Source: Zygnema cylindricum (Eukaryota > Streptophyta > Zygnematophyceae > Zygnematales > Zygnemataceae). From it: a stretch of 46,492 nt of DNA. The first letter of the stretch is position 1, and each line of letters starts with the position of its first letter. The notes beneath the pieces are model-generated. The model was not told the origin of the DNA and did no database searches. It saw only the letters and a program-made list of their open reading frames with translations. Of the stretch, positions 1-10,122 are shown one piece after another. The DNA lies in the NCBI GenBank assembly GCA_037447655.1, contig JBBHKE010002512.1, positions 10,317-56,808 of the forward strand, given 5' to 3'. The position numbers and the translations under genes were made by a program.

Positions 1-660
1 CGGGAGGGAGGGAGGGAGGTAAGAGAGAAAAAAGGAAGCAAGAAAGGAGGGAAGAAAGAAAGGATGAAAAGAAAAAAAGTAAAGAGCAATAAAAAATGGA
101 AAAGAAAGTAAATTTTCTAAAAAAAAAAAAAAAATTTACAACGAATGCTTTAGTGCTAAAATTTGGCAGACCCATGTGTCAGTGTTCTAGTCTTCCGTAA
201 TCTTTTGACTTTTTGACTTACGTACCCTTGTTTGATTTTAAAAAAGAAAAGTAGGAAAGAAAGAAGGGAGGAAAAAACGAAGGAAAAAAGAGAGAATGGA
301 GGGGGGGAGGGAGGGGGAGAGGGAGGGAGGGGAGGAGGGATGAAGAAGGAAGAGAAGAAAAGAGGTAAGGAAGGATATAAAGAAAGTAAAAGGAGGAAAG
401 GAAGGAAGGAATCGAAGAAGGAAAAAGGAAGGGAGAAAAGGAAACAAGGAAAGGAGGAAGAAGGTAGAAGGAAGGGAAAAGGATAGAAGGTAAGGAGGAA
501 AAAAAGAAGGATGGGAAGAAGGGAAGCACAAAAGGAGGAAAGAGGAACGAAGGAAAGATGGATGTGCCAGTGGCTGCGTGAGTTTTATCAACTAGAAGAG
601 AGAGAGAGAGGGAGAGAGGGAGAGAGGGAGAGAGGGAGAGGGTCCGCTTGGTCCTGCTTG
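1..660. repeat. Purine-rich low-complexity DNA (GGGA/GGAA and GAGAGG repeats)
   Basis: The plus strand is nearly all purine at 1-120 and 232-645, with GGGA/GGAA runs and a regular GAGAGG array at about 598-642. Open frames on both strands here (for example an antisense frame over 218-931) exist because a one-sided purine strand has few stops on its complement; the predicted proteins are Ser/Phe/Leu/Pro or Glu/Arg/Lys/Gly strings and I do not call them genes. Confidence 0.85.
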
Positions 661-1266
661 GTACTTTGCTTTTTTTTTTTCGGGCGCCCGTGGTTATTTT
701 TTTGGGCATGTTCAAAGTTCCTTCGCGGTTAATTTCGGTCTGTACAAACGCTTTCGTGGCAGTACATTTTGGTTTGGAAGGATTCGTACATATCATGTCC
801 GCAAAGCGTTTCCTTTTCGTACGGAAAAGTGGGTTCGTGTCACGACACGTTAGTTGACGTAGGTTAGCGTCACGTGCCAGTTCACGACGGACAAAGAAAA
901 GTACCGTTTTCATCCCATACGGTTTTCCCATTTTTCAAGTGTGAACCACGCAAATGTGTTACGCTGTCGTATGTGTTAACTTCTGAGAAAGCGTAAAAAT
1001 ATATAACAGTAAAAAAAAGTAAAAACGTAAAAATATAACAGTAAAAAAAAGAAAAAAACGCTCAGATTTGCTGACGTGGCGCTGAGATTTTATCGTCGCG
1101 ACAGCGTAACACATTGAAATATCAAATATGTTCCGATGGAAATTACACCGCGAATCGTTATTAGCGTTATGAACTCTATATCGGCGCCCCCAAATTTTTA
1201 CTCCAAAACCCGATATAGAATTGATAATACTAAATTTTCCTTTACGTTAATTATGGTTTTAGAGAA
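661..1266. other. Intergenic, no gene seen
   Basis: AT-rich DNA with GTACGG-type words and short A-runs. A copy of the dispersed motif ACACCGCGAATCG..ATTAGCG occurs near 1145; relatives are at about 4950, 12421 and 19895. No coding signal. Confidence 0.6.
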
Positions 1267-1269
1267 TTA

Positions 1270-1982
1270 GGGTGAAGTTCTATTAGACGAAAAGTGAGGT
1301 TGTTTACAGAAATTCGGACCTCTCCGTACTACGTCGTACCTCTTATTTTGTTTTTACTTGGAAAACAACATTACAGTGTATCTTGCCAATATTCTCCAAT
1401 AGTCTGGGAATTAACAATGACAGTTTGATATTTTTTCGCGAAGCATTCGCTTCGAAAGTTTCTGTAAATGGTGAGGTACATCGCCAATTACTGAAAAATT
1501 TGAGCCGCGACACGTTGGATAATGAGCAATCGTGTCACGATCGCAACCAACGGAAAAAAAAAATCGCACATGATAAACGCATTCAAAAATCCAACAAAAA
1601 ATACAAACGAAATGTCGTAGCACACTTTCGTCACGCTATTTCTGTTAGCTTCCATTCGTCACACTATTTTTAAGAGTGCTCATTCGTCACGCGAAAAAAC
1701 AAGAACCCTAAAAAAATGAGTTAGTCTTTGACAAATCGTTTGCAAAAAGTACAAAAGTTGTGTTGATCGATGACCTACTACGCACGTACATGGTACACAA
1801 ATGAAGATTTTTGGTCGGTGTAAAAATCATTGACGATTTCTAATATTCAATCTTAACCCACGTGGTACCACTAGATTAAGAACACGTGGATTACAACCTC
1901 ATCGCAATGGAACTTCGTTCAAATTGTAACATTCTGTTATGCTGACCGTACAATTACATAATGTCCTAATGGAACTTCACCC
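1270..1982. mobile_element. MITE, Tourist/Harbinger-like, family 1, copy 1
   Basis: The left end GGGTGAAGTTCTATTAG (from 1270) and the right end ATGGAACTTCACCC (to 1982) are terminal inverted repeats. They are flanked by TTA (1267-1269) and TAA (1983-1985), a 3-bp target duplication of the PIF/Harbinger type with one mismatch. The interior matches a second copy at about 2050-2430: the same order of blocks such as GGCGAAAAGTG/GACGAAAAGTG, TATTTTGTTTTTA and CAACATTACA. There is no transposase, so the element is non-autonomous. Confidence 0.6.
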
Positions 1983-1999
1983 TAAGGGTGAAGTTCCAT
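1969..1999. repeat. Perfect 31-bp palindrome at abutting MITE ends
   Basis: Fifteen-base arms (ATGGAACTTCACCCT and its complement) around one central base. It arises where the right end of the 1270-1982 MITE meets the left end of another copy, with TAA between them. Confidence 0.85.
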
Positions 2000-2049
2000 C
2001 ATACGTTTCTGTAATCGTACGGCCAACTCTACAGATCTGGTCGATAGAG

Positions 2050-2430
2050 GGTGACGTTCCATCAGGCGAAAAGTGGTGTACTTTAAAAAAATCCGCGACT
2101 CTTTGTACCAAATCGTCCCACCTATTTTGTTTTTATACAAAAAACAACATTACAAAGAATCTTGTCGATACTCTCCGAAGGTCTTGGAGGTAATATGGCC
2201 GTCGGATGTTCATCTGCGAGGAGATCGCTTCGTTTTTTTCTGTAACTGTCAACCCACCTCGAGGAGGTGGGTTGGCACCTCTTCGAGGAGGTGGGTTGGC
2301 AGATACAAAAAAAAAATCGTGACACGCTGGACGATTAAGCTACGAATCATGATAGAAAACCAACGAAAAATCTTAAAATTTGCACATGACACGCGCTTTC
2401 CAAAATACAACCGAAAATAAAAACGAAATT
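2050..2430. mobile_element. MITE family 1, second copy, interrupted
   Basis: It starts GGGTGACGTTCCATCAGGCG and follows the 1270-1982 element block by block to about 2430, where the unrelated GATATATCG-rich repeat takes over. A right-end-like sequence, TAATGGAAGTTCACTC followed by TTA, occurs at 3486-3503, so the element may have been split by later insertions. Confidence 0.5.
2250..2300. repeat. Inverted repeat plus duplicated half-arm
   Basis: CAACCCACCTC / GAGGTGGGTTG form an 11-bp hairpin with a 3-base loop at 2250-2274. The right arm GAGGAGGTGGGTTGG is repeated again at about 2285-2300. Confidence 0.8.
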
Positions 2431-2434
2431 TTTA

Positions 2435-2585
2435 GTATTGGGTATCGAGGACCTTTTGCCGATATTCGATATATATCGAATTTCAGGTACGTGATAATCA
2501 ATATATCACTTCGATACATAAAAAAACAAAATATCGCGATATATCGCCAATATATCGTATCGCCGATATATCGAGGCATTAAAAA
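2435..2585. repeat. GATATATCG-rich dispersed repeat, copy 1
   Basis: Begins TTGGGTATCGAGGACC and continues through many GATATATCG palindromes. A second copy in the same orientation lies at 45618-45765, beginning TTGGGTATCGAGGACCAC. Function unknown. Confidence 0.7.
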
Positions 2586-2589
2586 AAAA

Positions 2590-3878
2590 TAAAAAATCAC
2601 AAGTCTCGAAAGTCACGTGCTTCAGACAAGGTGAGTGTAAAATCTTTGCCGAAAAGAAATAGGGTTATTTCCTGAAAGCCAGCAGAGTGAAAGAGATCTC
2701 TGAGGTATATTGACGCGGTACACTTGTGACGTACACGTACATAATACGCAAGTACGGATTTCCATACGAAAATGGTCGGTTTTCAAATCTTTGACTATAT
2801 TAAAGATTTGATCGTGAACATAGGCCGGTTCTCCATTAGGCGGTCCCAGTAAACATGCGGATACGTCTTTTTCTAGTGTTTACTGGCATGGCCTTCCATT
2901 ATGTCGTGCCAGTAGACATCGTTTCTCAATTATGATTGGAGCCATGTAGGTTAATTTCATATTTTTAAAATCTGTAAATATTATTCAAGCTGAAAATTTG
3001 TACGGACGGAGGTAGTTAATGATTCGTACGAAAATTTTGCGACCAGAATTTAATTTTGAAATTGAAAAGCAAAATTTCGAAACAAAATGTCAAAAAGGCG
3101 CCGCAAATTTTTAAGGTCCGCGGATGTCAAAAGGAGCGTGCGAGGATATTTCGGCCGACCTTCATACACCGTGGCGGAAGGCACATGGCGTGTAGGACGT
3201 GTTTGATTCTCATCGCCTGTTCGTGGTGGTTTTTTTTTTACTTTTCACGTGTACCAATTGTACGCGACCAGTCTGAATAAACTCTCCTCGCCGAGGAGAG
3301 TCTCTTCACACTAGACGATGTGCGTGATTGCTTCGAGAATTTAAAAAAGTGAAAAATCCAACGGTCGATACTTACGCCTAAAACATTGGAGCCATCCAGT
3401 AGACATGTTTCGTCCCACAAAAAAAAAATGGTACGAATCTGTACGAGATTGTACGGCGCCCAGTAAACAACCCCACATTTCCTCTAATGGAAGTTCACTC
3501 TTACAAGGAACCCACTCAAATCAGAACACGTATGTCAAAACCACTCAAATCAGAACACGTATGTCAAAACCTGTTTACAGACGATGCGCGATATAACTGA
3601 GGCCTCTGTAATACAGAAATTTTGTTGTCTGTACTATTACAAAGACCTCCTCATGTAACCGTACCCTAAATAAGTAATTATATGAATTACATAATTAGTA
3701 TTTTTTTGTCGGTTACATTTTGCGGCGTCTACCTTTAAGTCACGAAAAGAAAATCACGTCGTACATGGCGTATCAAACAATTTGTCTTTTTCGCTAAAAT
3801 TACACATTATATAGAAATATAAAATATAAAAAAATACATAATTTCGTTAAGTTACAAGTACATGGGGACATACCCTAA
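2590..3878. other. Intergenic, with small repeats
   Basis: No gene seen. Contains a 21-bp hairpin at 3281-3301 (ACTCTCCTCG-C-CGAGGAGAGT) and a 29-bp exact tandem duplication starting at 3512 and 3541 (unit begins CCACTCAAATCAGAACACG). Confidence 0.7.
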
Positions 3879-4832
3879 GGGCGTGTTCCCATGTGTTCAA
3901 GTAAGGGTTTTTTTCCGTCGTTTTCACAGAAAATGGGACTTCCAACGAGAAAATATTACGCCGTACGAAAAATGGGCAAAAACACAAGTACATTTTGCGT
4001 CCTCTTGGAACTTGGAAGGTACGGCAATTTGGCGTTATTAACATCGCGACCCATTTCCAACTCATCTTCACACTTGCACTGGAATAAAACCGCGATCTGA
4101 TTTTAACCAAAATAACACCCTATCGACTAATAAAACGCAGGTATGGCACGCGTGAAACGTCTTCGAAATTTTTTGAACGAGGGAGAGTACACGCTATTTT
4201 TTTCCATGCTCGTCACGCGCATGTACTTACAAAAATGACAAGCATGTACGGAAAAAAATCGTTGGGGTCTCGGACCTCCACTTTCATTCATGGGTCTTTT
4301 GCAAAAATTTAAAACGCCCTCGTCTCTCCCTATCTTTTTCATTCGACTGCTCCTCTTTCTCTCATATCTAAATGAAATGTAACAATAATAGTATCAAATG
4401 AAAGATATATTTTTTTCTTTTTTTTTATATATTTTTGGTCTCATTTTGATGGCGTATCGAATTATTAATGGTAAGAAAAAAAAATCAGGAAGCCATGGCG
4501 GAAAGTTTACGTGTTGATGACGTCATAAGGTAGCATGACTTCGCGATGTCACAAAACCCTAAACATCTACAATGTCACAAAAACTCGACGTCTACAACTG
4601 TTGCCGTTTTTTTAGACGTCGCTAATTTTAGGAAGTTTCGTATTCGTCTACATTTCGTTTCGTACTATCGTAGGCTGTCGCATATTCTGTAGACGTCTAC
4701 ACCTGTCACATATGTGAAGTAATGAAGGCGCAAGTAATGATTGACATAGGAACACTTTAAAAAGTACACTGTAAAATCTGCGCTAAAATCCAAAGTAACG
4801 TTTCAAAGTTTCGGTTACATAGGAACACGCCC
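3879..4832. mobile_element. MITE, Tourist/Harbinger-like, family 2, copy 1
   Basis: Terminal inverted repeats GGGCGTGTTCCCATGTG (left) and, read inward from the right, GGGCGTGTTCCTATGTA. The 3-bp target duplication TAA is perfect (3876-3878 and 4833-4835). GGG-N2-3-TGTT termini with a TAA/TTA duplication are typical of PIF/Harbinger MITEs. The subterminal block AAGTAAGGGTTTTTTTCCG is shared with the element at 44707-45450. No transposase. Confidence 0.8.
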
Positions 4833-4839
4833 TAAGTTA

Positions 4840-5215
4840 GTAACGATCATGGATAACATGTGTCAACACTTGTTTTTCTTGCGTGTTTGATCAAGTTGCG
4901 TGCGAGAAAAACAAATATGTATATCTGTTTCAGAAATTACTGTATTGTACACCGTGAATCGCTATTAGCGTCAATGTTTTGTTCGCCATTTAAATCATCT
5001 TTTCTCCGTACACATTTGTCGGATTGTGGATCTGACGGTTGCGATTCAAAGGTTACATTCTCAGCTATCGATTGACGGTCTCAAATTAAAAATCCGACAA
5101 GTGTGTACCGAGAAAAGATGTGAAAAGTGGCAAAAAAACATCGACCCTTAAACCGATTCACGATGTAGCTATCCAAAAATAATACGGCAAGAAAATTTGC
5201 ATTATAGTACATATC
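4840..5215. repeat. Dispersed repeat, relative at 15190-15345
   Basis: Shares the blocks GTGTCAACAC, TGCGTGCGAGAAAAACA, CAGAAATTACTGTA, TATCCAA..ATAATACG and CAGTAATTCCAGCA with 15190-15345 in the same orientation. The copy here carries about 170 bp of extra sequence in the middle. Type unknown; no coding potential. Confidence 0.6.
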
Positions 5216-5224
5216 CACAGTAAT

Positions 5225-5815
5225 TCCAGCAGCGGGAGAGAGGGAGGGAGCGTGCGAAGAAGGTGGGAAGGGATATGGGAAAAGGGAGAAGGCGGAAGAT
5301 AGAAGGGAGGTAAGGAAGAGAGAGGGAGGGCGAGAGAGCGTTCGAGGGAGTGAGAGAAAATGAGATGGAGGGAGGGGGTGTGGGATGGAGAGAGGGAGGG
5401 AGGGAGGGAGGGATGGGGAGAGAGAGAGTTAATCACCTCATCTTTCCCTCTCTCTCCCTCCTATTCGCCGAAACAAGATCTTTTTATATGGTTGGGATAG
5501 ACCGAACGACTGAGATGAAGGGAGGGAACGGGGGAGGGAGAAAGGAGATAAGGAGAGAGGGAGGGATGGAGAGAGACAGATGAATGGAGGGAGGTAGGGA
5601 GTGAAAGAAAAGAGGTTTGGAAGGGAGATAGCGAGGGAGGGAGGGAGGGAGGAAGGGAAAGACAGAGGGAGAGAGGGAGGGAGGGAAAGACAGAGTGAGA
5701 GAGGGAGGGATTGTGAGGAGGATAAAGCTGCTTGCCTCGCCCTTCCTCTCTCCCCCCCTCTATTCCCCTCTCTCCCTCACATATCCCCTTTGCGCTCCCT
5801 AAACCTTTAGATTTG
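5225..5815. repeat. 600-bp purine-tract repeat, inverted partner at 16375-17005
   Basis: The plus strand is mainly GGGAGAGA. Its reverse complement matches 16375-17005 over unique words as well as the low-complexity parts (for example CTTCTTCGCACGCTC, AACCTTTAGATTTGAA, and a GATCTTTTT block), so this is a dispersed repeat and not only simple sequence. Open frames across it are compositional. Confidence 0.75.
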
Positions 5816-6229
5816 AACATGAAATCCAATGTATTTTCACATATGTGGTATGTTTGTATGCATGTCACTTTGCTCGGGGTTAAGAAGTTTAAGGGGGAGA
5901 GGGTCGTCAATATAATTGCAACCAACAAAGGTATTAGAGTGTGCAGTGTTGTAAATCTTTTGCCGGGTAGTAGGTTGGAGGTGAGGAGGAAAGTAAATAT
6001 ACTCACAGGTGCCGTATTTGTTAGTAGGGAAAACATTAATCTGCCTTTGCTATAAGATTCGTCTTTAGGAGTGGAAGGGGTGGAAGAGGGTGAGCGGGGG
6101 GATGAGAATGTTGATATGCTTGTGAGTGGTACATTTGTGGGCCGAAGTGCCATATTTGGGTCAAAGTGTTGAGGGAGTGTCCAATTCCCTCGACTCGTGG
6201 GGAGAAGAATGCCAATCTTGTAGAAATTA
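5816..6229. other. Internal retroelement-like sequence without an identified gene
   Basis: A plus-strand frame is open from 5732 to 6055, and coding-like sequence continues in it after the stop (a run rich in Glu/Gly, then VDMLVSGTFVGRSAIFG). It lies just before a family A LTR fragment and may be the internal end of that element. I recognise no domain. Confidence 0.3.
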
Positions 6230-6610
6230 ATGGTTTGTTTATAGTATTTTCTAGGTCTAAATAGAAATATAGAAAGAAGCCGAGGTAGTCTACCTCTAAC
6301 TTCTCTCTCCAAACTCTCAAACTTGTCGCAGTCACTGAGAAATTGGAGAGGAAGCTAGAGCCATGGCTACCTAGGCTATCCAGAAAAACAAATATGTATA
6401 TCTGTTTCAGGGGAGCAAATTCAGAGATTCTTTTTGTTATCGACTTAGGGGAGTCTTGTCTTTACAAGGGTGAAGGTGGTCAGAGTTATTGTCTACCAGG
6501 GTGGCAATTGTTCTTGCTGAAACACAAAGGGGTCAGGGGTATCCTAGAGGCTTCTTGGAAGCTCTTGGAAGCTGTCCACTCTGGGGACTTATGGAGGTCT
6601 CAGAGTTTCA
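6230..6610 (+). mobile_element. Family A copia LTR, internally deleted copy
   Basis: Starts with the block GTATTTTCTAGGTCT and the GAGCTAGAGCCATGGCT.. segment of LTR A, then jumps to the distal part (GATTCTTTTTGTTATCGAC) and ends at ATGGAGGTCTCAGAGTTTCA (to 6610). It breaks off from the other copies at exactly the same base as the 17052-18292, 31713-33119 and 35128-36391 LTRs. Confidence 0.65.
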
Positions 6611-9280
6611 AATCTGTCCGTAGACAGTAGATTTTGAAGGGGGGTGGGGGAAGGGATTATGAAAGAAAACATTGAATCGCGCTTGTAATCATTGAATCGA
6701 GCGTGTAATGGCCCCATCAGAAGTACATTAATTCTATATTTCCTCTATGGATCCTAATATCCTCTTTTTGAAAACTTGATTTTTTTATCCTATATGCATC
6801 AATTAAAATCAATGCTACGTCAACCCGGAAGTACAAGGCCCTTGCACAATTTTATGAAAAGATTTGTCTGATATTATTTGATTTTCCAACTTTGCATGAA
6901 ATGGATGATGACTTGTAGTTGATTTACAGAAAATATGTCGTCAATTCTGATTAAATCTCAACACTTTCCCATCAATATCTTTGAACTATTTTGCCATTGG
7001 TGCTAGTGGTGACGTTGGTAACACTGGTTTGACTTATTCTTTTCCACTTTTTTGGTCCATTTTTTATCAATTGGATGACCTCCTCCAAATGAGGAAATTG
7101 TCCCAACATGTTTTATACTCTTCACTATGGGCCAATGACCTCTTTACCCGAACTAGTCGACTATGTATTCAACTCATATTAAACAAATTTAGCAAAATCA
7201 AGAGGAAAAGTTGATAAAAGTAGTAGGAAACTGAGGAATTTGAAAGACAAGTGGTTGTCATTTTACATGGGGAATGTTATATGATTTATAAGGAAAATGG
7301 CAAAACAAAATGGAAGTTCAAGGAGTTTCACGATACCGGTTACTAAAAAGCATCTTAGCCAGTTTACCAAAGATTACAGGTTTGCCAATCGCAAAATGGC
7401 GTACTTAATCCAAAAACATAAAAAAAGCTTCGGTATCTAAACTAGAAACATAAAAATACACACTACAAACACACCTAGTACACACTTACGATTTCTTGCC
7501 ACATTACAAGATACTTGTAAACCTGGTAATTAAACCCACTTTAAATAGTCACATTTTTTCACTTGCTAACAATACATGTTATGAATTATAGCCAAGTTAT
7601 CGATGTTAGTTTTGTTTTGCCTCGTTACATCAACAAAAATTAATAAAAGAAACTCTCTTTTTCAGAGCGCCCCGTTGGCGCATATATTAGAGACAGAAGG
7701 GAGAGGAGAAGGAGATAAATAAGTGCAATAAACCTACTATGCATCACTAAAGCAATGCATCGACCATATATCGGTTGATACATACAGATCCGCCATACCA
7801 AGCAAAAACCAGAACTTTGGTTGGTAAGCTGTCGCTACGATTATAGTACGCCACACTAATTATAAGCATTAACATAAGAAGTTTACACGAAGAACTTGCA
7901 GTCCATACGTACACAAAATTATAACGCTCATTGTTAAATAGTGTCAACAACATTGATTTTTAGCGGCTTTTTTCAACTTGTAACCATAAATTAGTGTTGC
8001 TAATATTAGAATAACATTAACGTTAATATGAAAAGTTTTTATCTAGTGTTAACTGCTTCATAATTTGGTGTTTAAGAAATCTTTATTGCAAAAATTGCGA
8101 AATATGGTCGTAAATACTACAGTAGCGTTATGTACGACGAGTCCCTTTTAGTACAAAACGTCCTATTAATACATTTCGTACGATTTCAATACCACAAAGT
8201 TACATCTCTCGGCGAATGCTGTCAGGGTAATACACTTGCACTTGAAATAGTGCTGATGCCAGCTCAGCATAAACGCTACAAAGTAGACAAACAAATTTGC
8301 TCGAAGGGCCAAAATTAATGTTAAATGTTTTTTTTTTTTTTATGACACGAATACACAAAATAACGTTATCAACACTACATTAGCGTTTAAGCTAATTGTT
8401 TTTTAGTATAAGTATAACCATAATTATAAGTACGCAATAACAATTATCGGTGTAGCAGTACACTATAATGTGATTCAGCCATTCAGGTACAGACCAACGC
8501 AGTACGGACAAACCCGATGTGTGCGAAAGAAAATTTCAGGCGACATGAGAAGCCGTACAAAAAGCCAACAAGGACGGCCGCGAATAATACAAATACGTTT
8601 CAACCAGCATGTAAAGACCCGAAGCACGACGAAAGAAGTACACGGACTAGTCAAAAGGCAGTACGGCTCCGCCCTCGGGTACAAACCAGCATACAAGTAC
8701 AGAGCATCCCGAAATGTGCAGCAAGCAAAAAGGTACAGGCGAAGGGAACAGCCGTACAAAAAGTCAATAACGCCGTTAAAAGCCTGAAAACAACCCCGAT
8801 TTTTTAAAGACCGTACATTCCTTGTTTACTCCTACAACGAATATTAATTAATTGTCTCTCTTCCATTACTCCAACGTATTTACCAAGTTGGAAATCATCA
8901 TCTATGTCAGGATAACTAAAATGCCTTCAATTCTCATTAAATCAAATCTATGTTTTTAACTTTTCATTCACTATCTATTACAACATGAATCACCACTCCT
9001 TAAAAGTGTGTAAAGCCTTTCAAAATAAAACTAAAGAATGCTATCCAAATTTTTGCACTTGAAATAATGCACCACCATTTGTAATAATAAAAGTTACGGA
9101 ACTTGAAAGGATTTTGGAGGGAAAGTTTCAAATTGCAGGGTTTCATTGACAAAAAAAAAAAAAAAATGACATGAAATATTGTCCGTTGAAATCCCAAGGA
9201 ATAGGTGGTTCTCTTTTCAAGAATCGAATGATAAGAAGATGAAATCATTAGATAAAATGTACTATAATGTGATATTTTCC
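6611..9280. other. AT-rich intergenic region, no convincing gene
   Basis: A stretch at 6830-7400 reads in broken fragments on the plus strand (several frames, frequent stops) and may be a decayed coding sequence, but no family is recognisable. 7400-8460 is AT-rich. 8460-8800 is richer in GTAC/CGAAG words and has an open frame at 8470-8787 (Arg/Lys/Gln-rich, also open in other frames), which I do not accept as a gene. Nothing clear in 8800-9280. Confidence 0.5.
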
Positions 9281-9286
9281 CAATTT

Positions 9287-9487
9287 TTAGGCAAACACGA
9301 ACATGAGCTGTTGAGAGTTGGAAATTTGAAAATTAATCTTTCCATGTCCCTTACAAATTAATCTACCAATTGCTTTTCTTTTGCAAATTTTGCAAAAAGT
9401 GAGGTTGTGTCCATCAATGTCACAACTACTACATTTGTTCAATACTGGTAACTTTCCAGCATCATTTTTTGCAAACATCTTAAACAA
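9287..9487 (-). pseudogene. Fragment with one CCHC zinc knuckle
   Basis: The frame contains CSSCDIDGHNLTFC, an exact C-X2-C-X4-H-X4-C knuckle at about residues 20-33, followed by a second Cys-containing basic stretch (CKICKRKAIGRLICKGHG). This spacing occurs in retroelement gag proteins and at the C-terminus of MULE/FAR1-type transposases (CxxCxxxGHxxxxC). An in-frame stop lies just upstream and the frame soon ends, so only a remnant is left. It sits directly downstream of the DOMON gene's candidate last exon, on the same strand but in another frame. I cannot decide which family it comes from. Confidence 0.35.
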
Positions 9488-9568
9488 AACACCATACCCA
9501 ATTTACGAATCGTTGTAAAGAAAAAAAAAAACAAAAACGTAGTGCTAGGATATTAGGAGGAGAGCTCT

Positions 9569-9712
9569 TCAAGGAGGAGGAGATTTCTTCGGCGGAGGAG
9601 GAGTTTTCTTCGAAGGAGGAGATTTCTTCAAAGGAGGAGGAGACTTCTTCGAAGGAGGAGGAGACTTCTTCGAAGGAGGAGGAGACTTCTTCGAAGGAGG
9701 AGGAGGAGATCT
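9569..9712 (-). CDS. Candidate exon 2 of the DOMON gene: proline-rich SPPPxKK repeats
   Basis: On the minus strand the sequence TTGGTTTGTTTTGCAG, a good 3' splice acceptor after a T-rich stretch, is followed at 9712 by codons for about seven repeats of the type SPPPSKK, 47 residues in all, then TGA at 9571-9569. A donor ATG|GTAAAC lies at 10156/10155 in the DOMON frame, and splicing there (443-bp intron, phase 0) joins a PPPPSPRM tail to RSPPPPSKK without a frame change. Extensin-like tails are known on plant cell-wall proteins. Just past the stop, in the next frame, is a hydrophobic stretch (LALRFCFFFSL..FVNWVWCFV) that would suit a GPI signal. Splicing is inferred; a transcript is needed. 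Confidence 0.45.
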   Translation of the reverse strand, partial: RSPPPPSKKSPPPSKKSPPPSKKSPPPLKKSPPSKKTPPPPKKSPPP

Positions 9713-10122
9713 CTGCAAAACAAACCAATCATCAAAAGAAAAGAAGTTCAAGTTTGGGAAATTGGTAGCTGTCAGAATATGGCAGTTATCTGGTGAAACG
9801 AAGGCATCCTCATTATATGATGTATGTGAGATCGTCAGCAGGTAGAGAGGTTATTTCAACCTATGCTAAATTTGTTAGGCAGCCTTGTTATAGAATTTTT
9901 AACGGTCTTAAAAAATTGAAATTGCTTAAAATCGATTGAAATGGTCTTAAGAATTGTCCGAAACGCCTTCGACATCCTCGATAGGTTTATAAAAAAGGTA
10001 TTTCTTCAACACATCAATGGAAGAACTAAACAGAAATAAAATAGAAAAAAATGAAAAATGAGGAAAAGGAAAGAGGAAAAGTAGAGGGGCTGAAAAAAAA
10101 AAAAAAAAGCAACAAGGGATCC

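Noticed and set aside
218-931. 237-codon minus-strand open frame
   Set aside because: Most of it is translated purine tract; overlapping frames on both strands are open too, and there is no domain.
8470-8807. Arg/Lys-rich open frames (105 and 96 codons, plus strand; 94 minus)
   Set aside because: Three frames over the same GTAC/CGAAG-rich DNA are open at once; no domain or start context.
9480-9728. Ser/Glu-rich frame over the SPPPSKK repeats
   Set aside because: It is a shifted reading of the same repeat; the SPPPSKK frame joins the DOMON exon in phase. Only its hydrophobic end is of interest and is noted as a finding.
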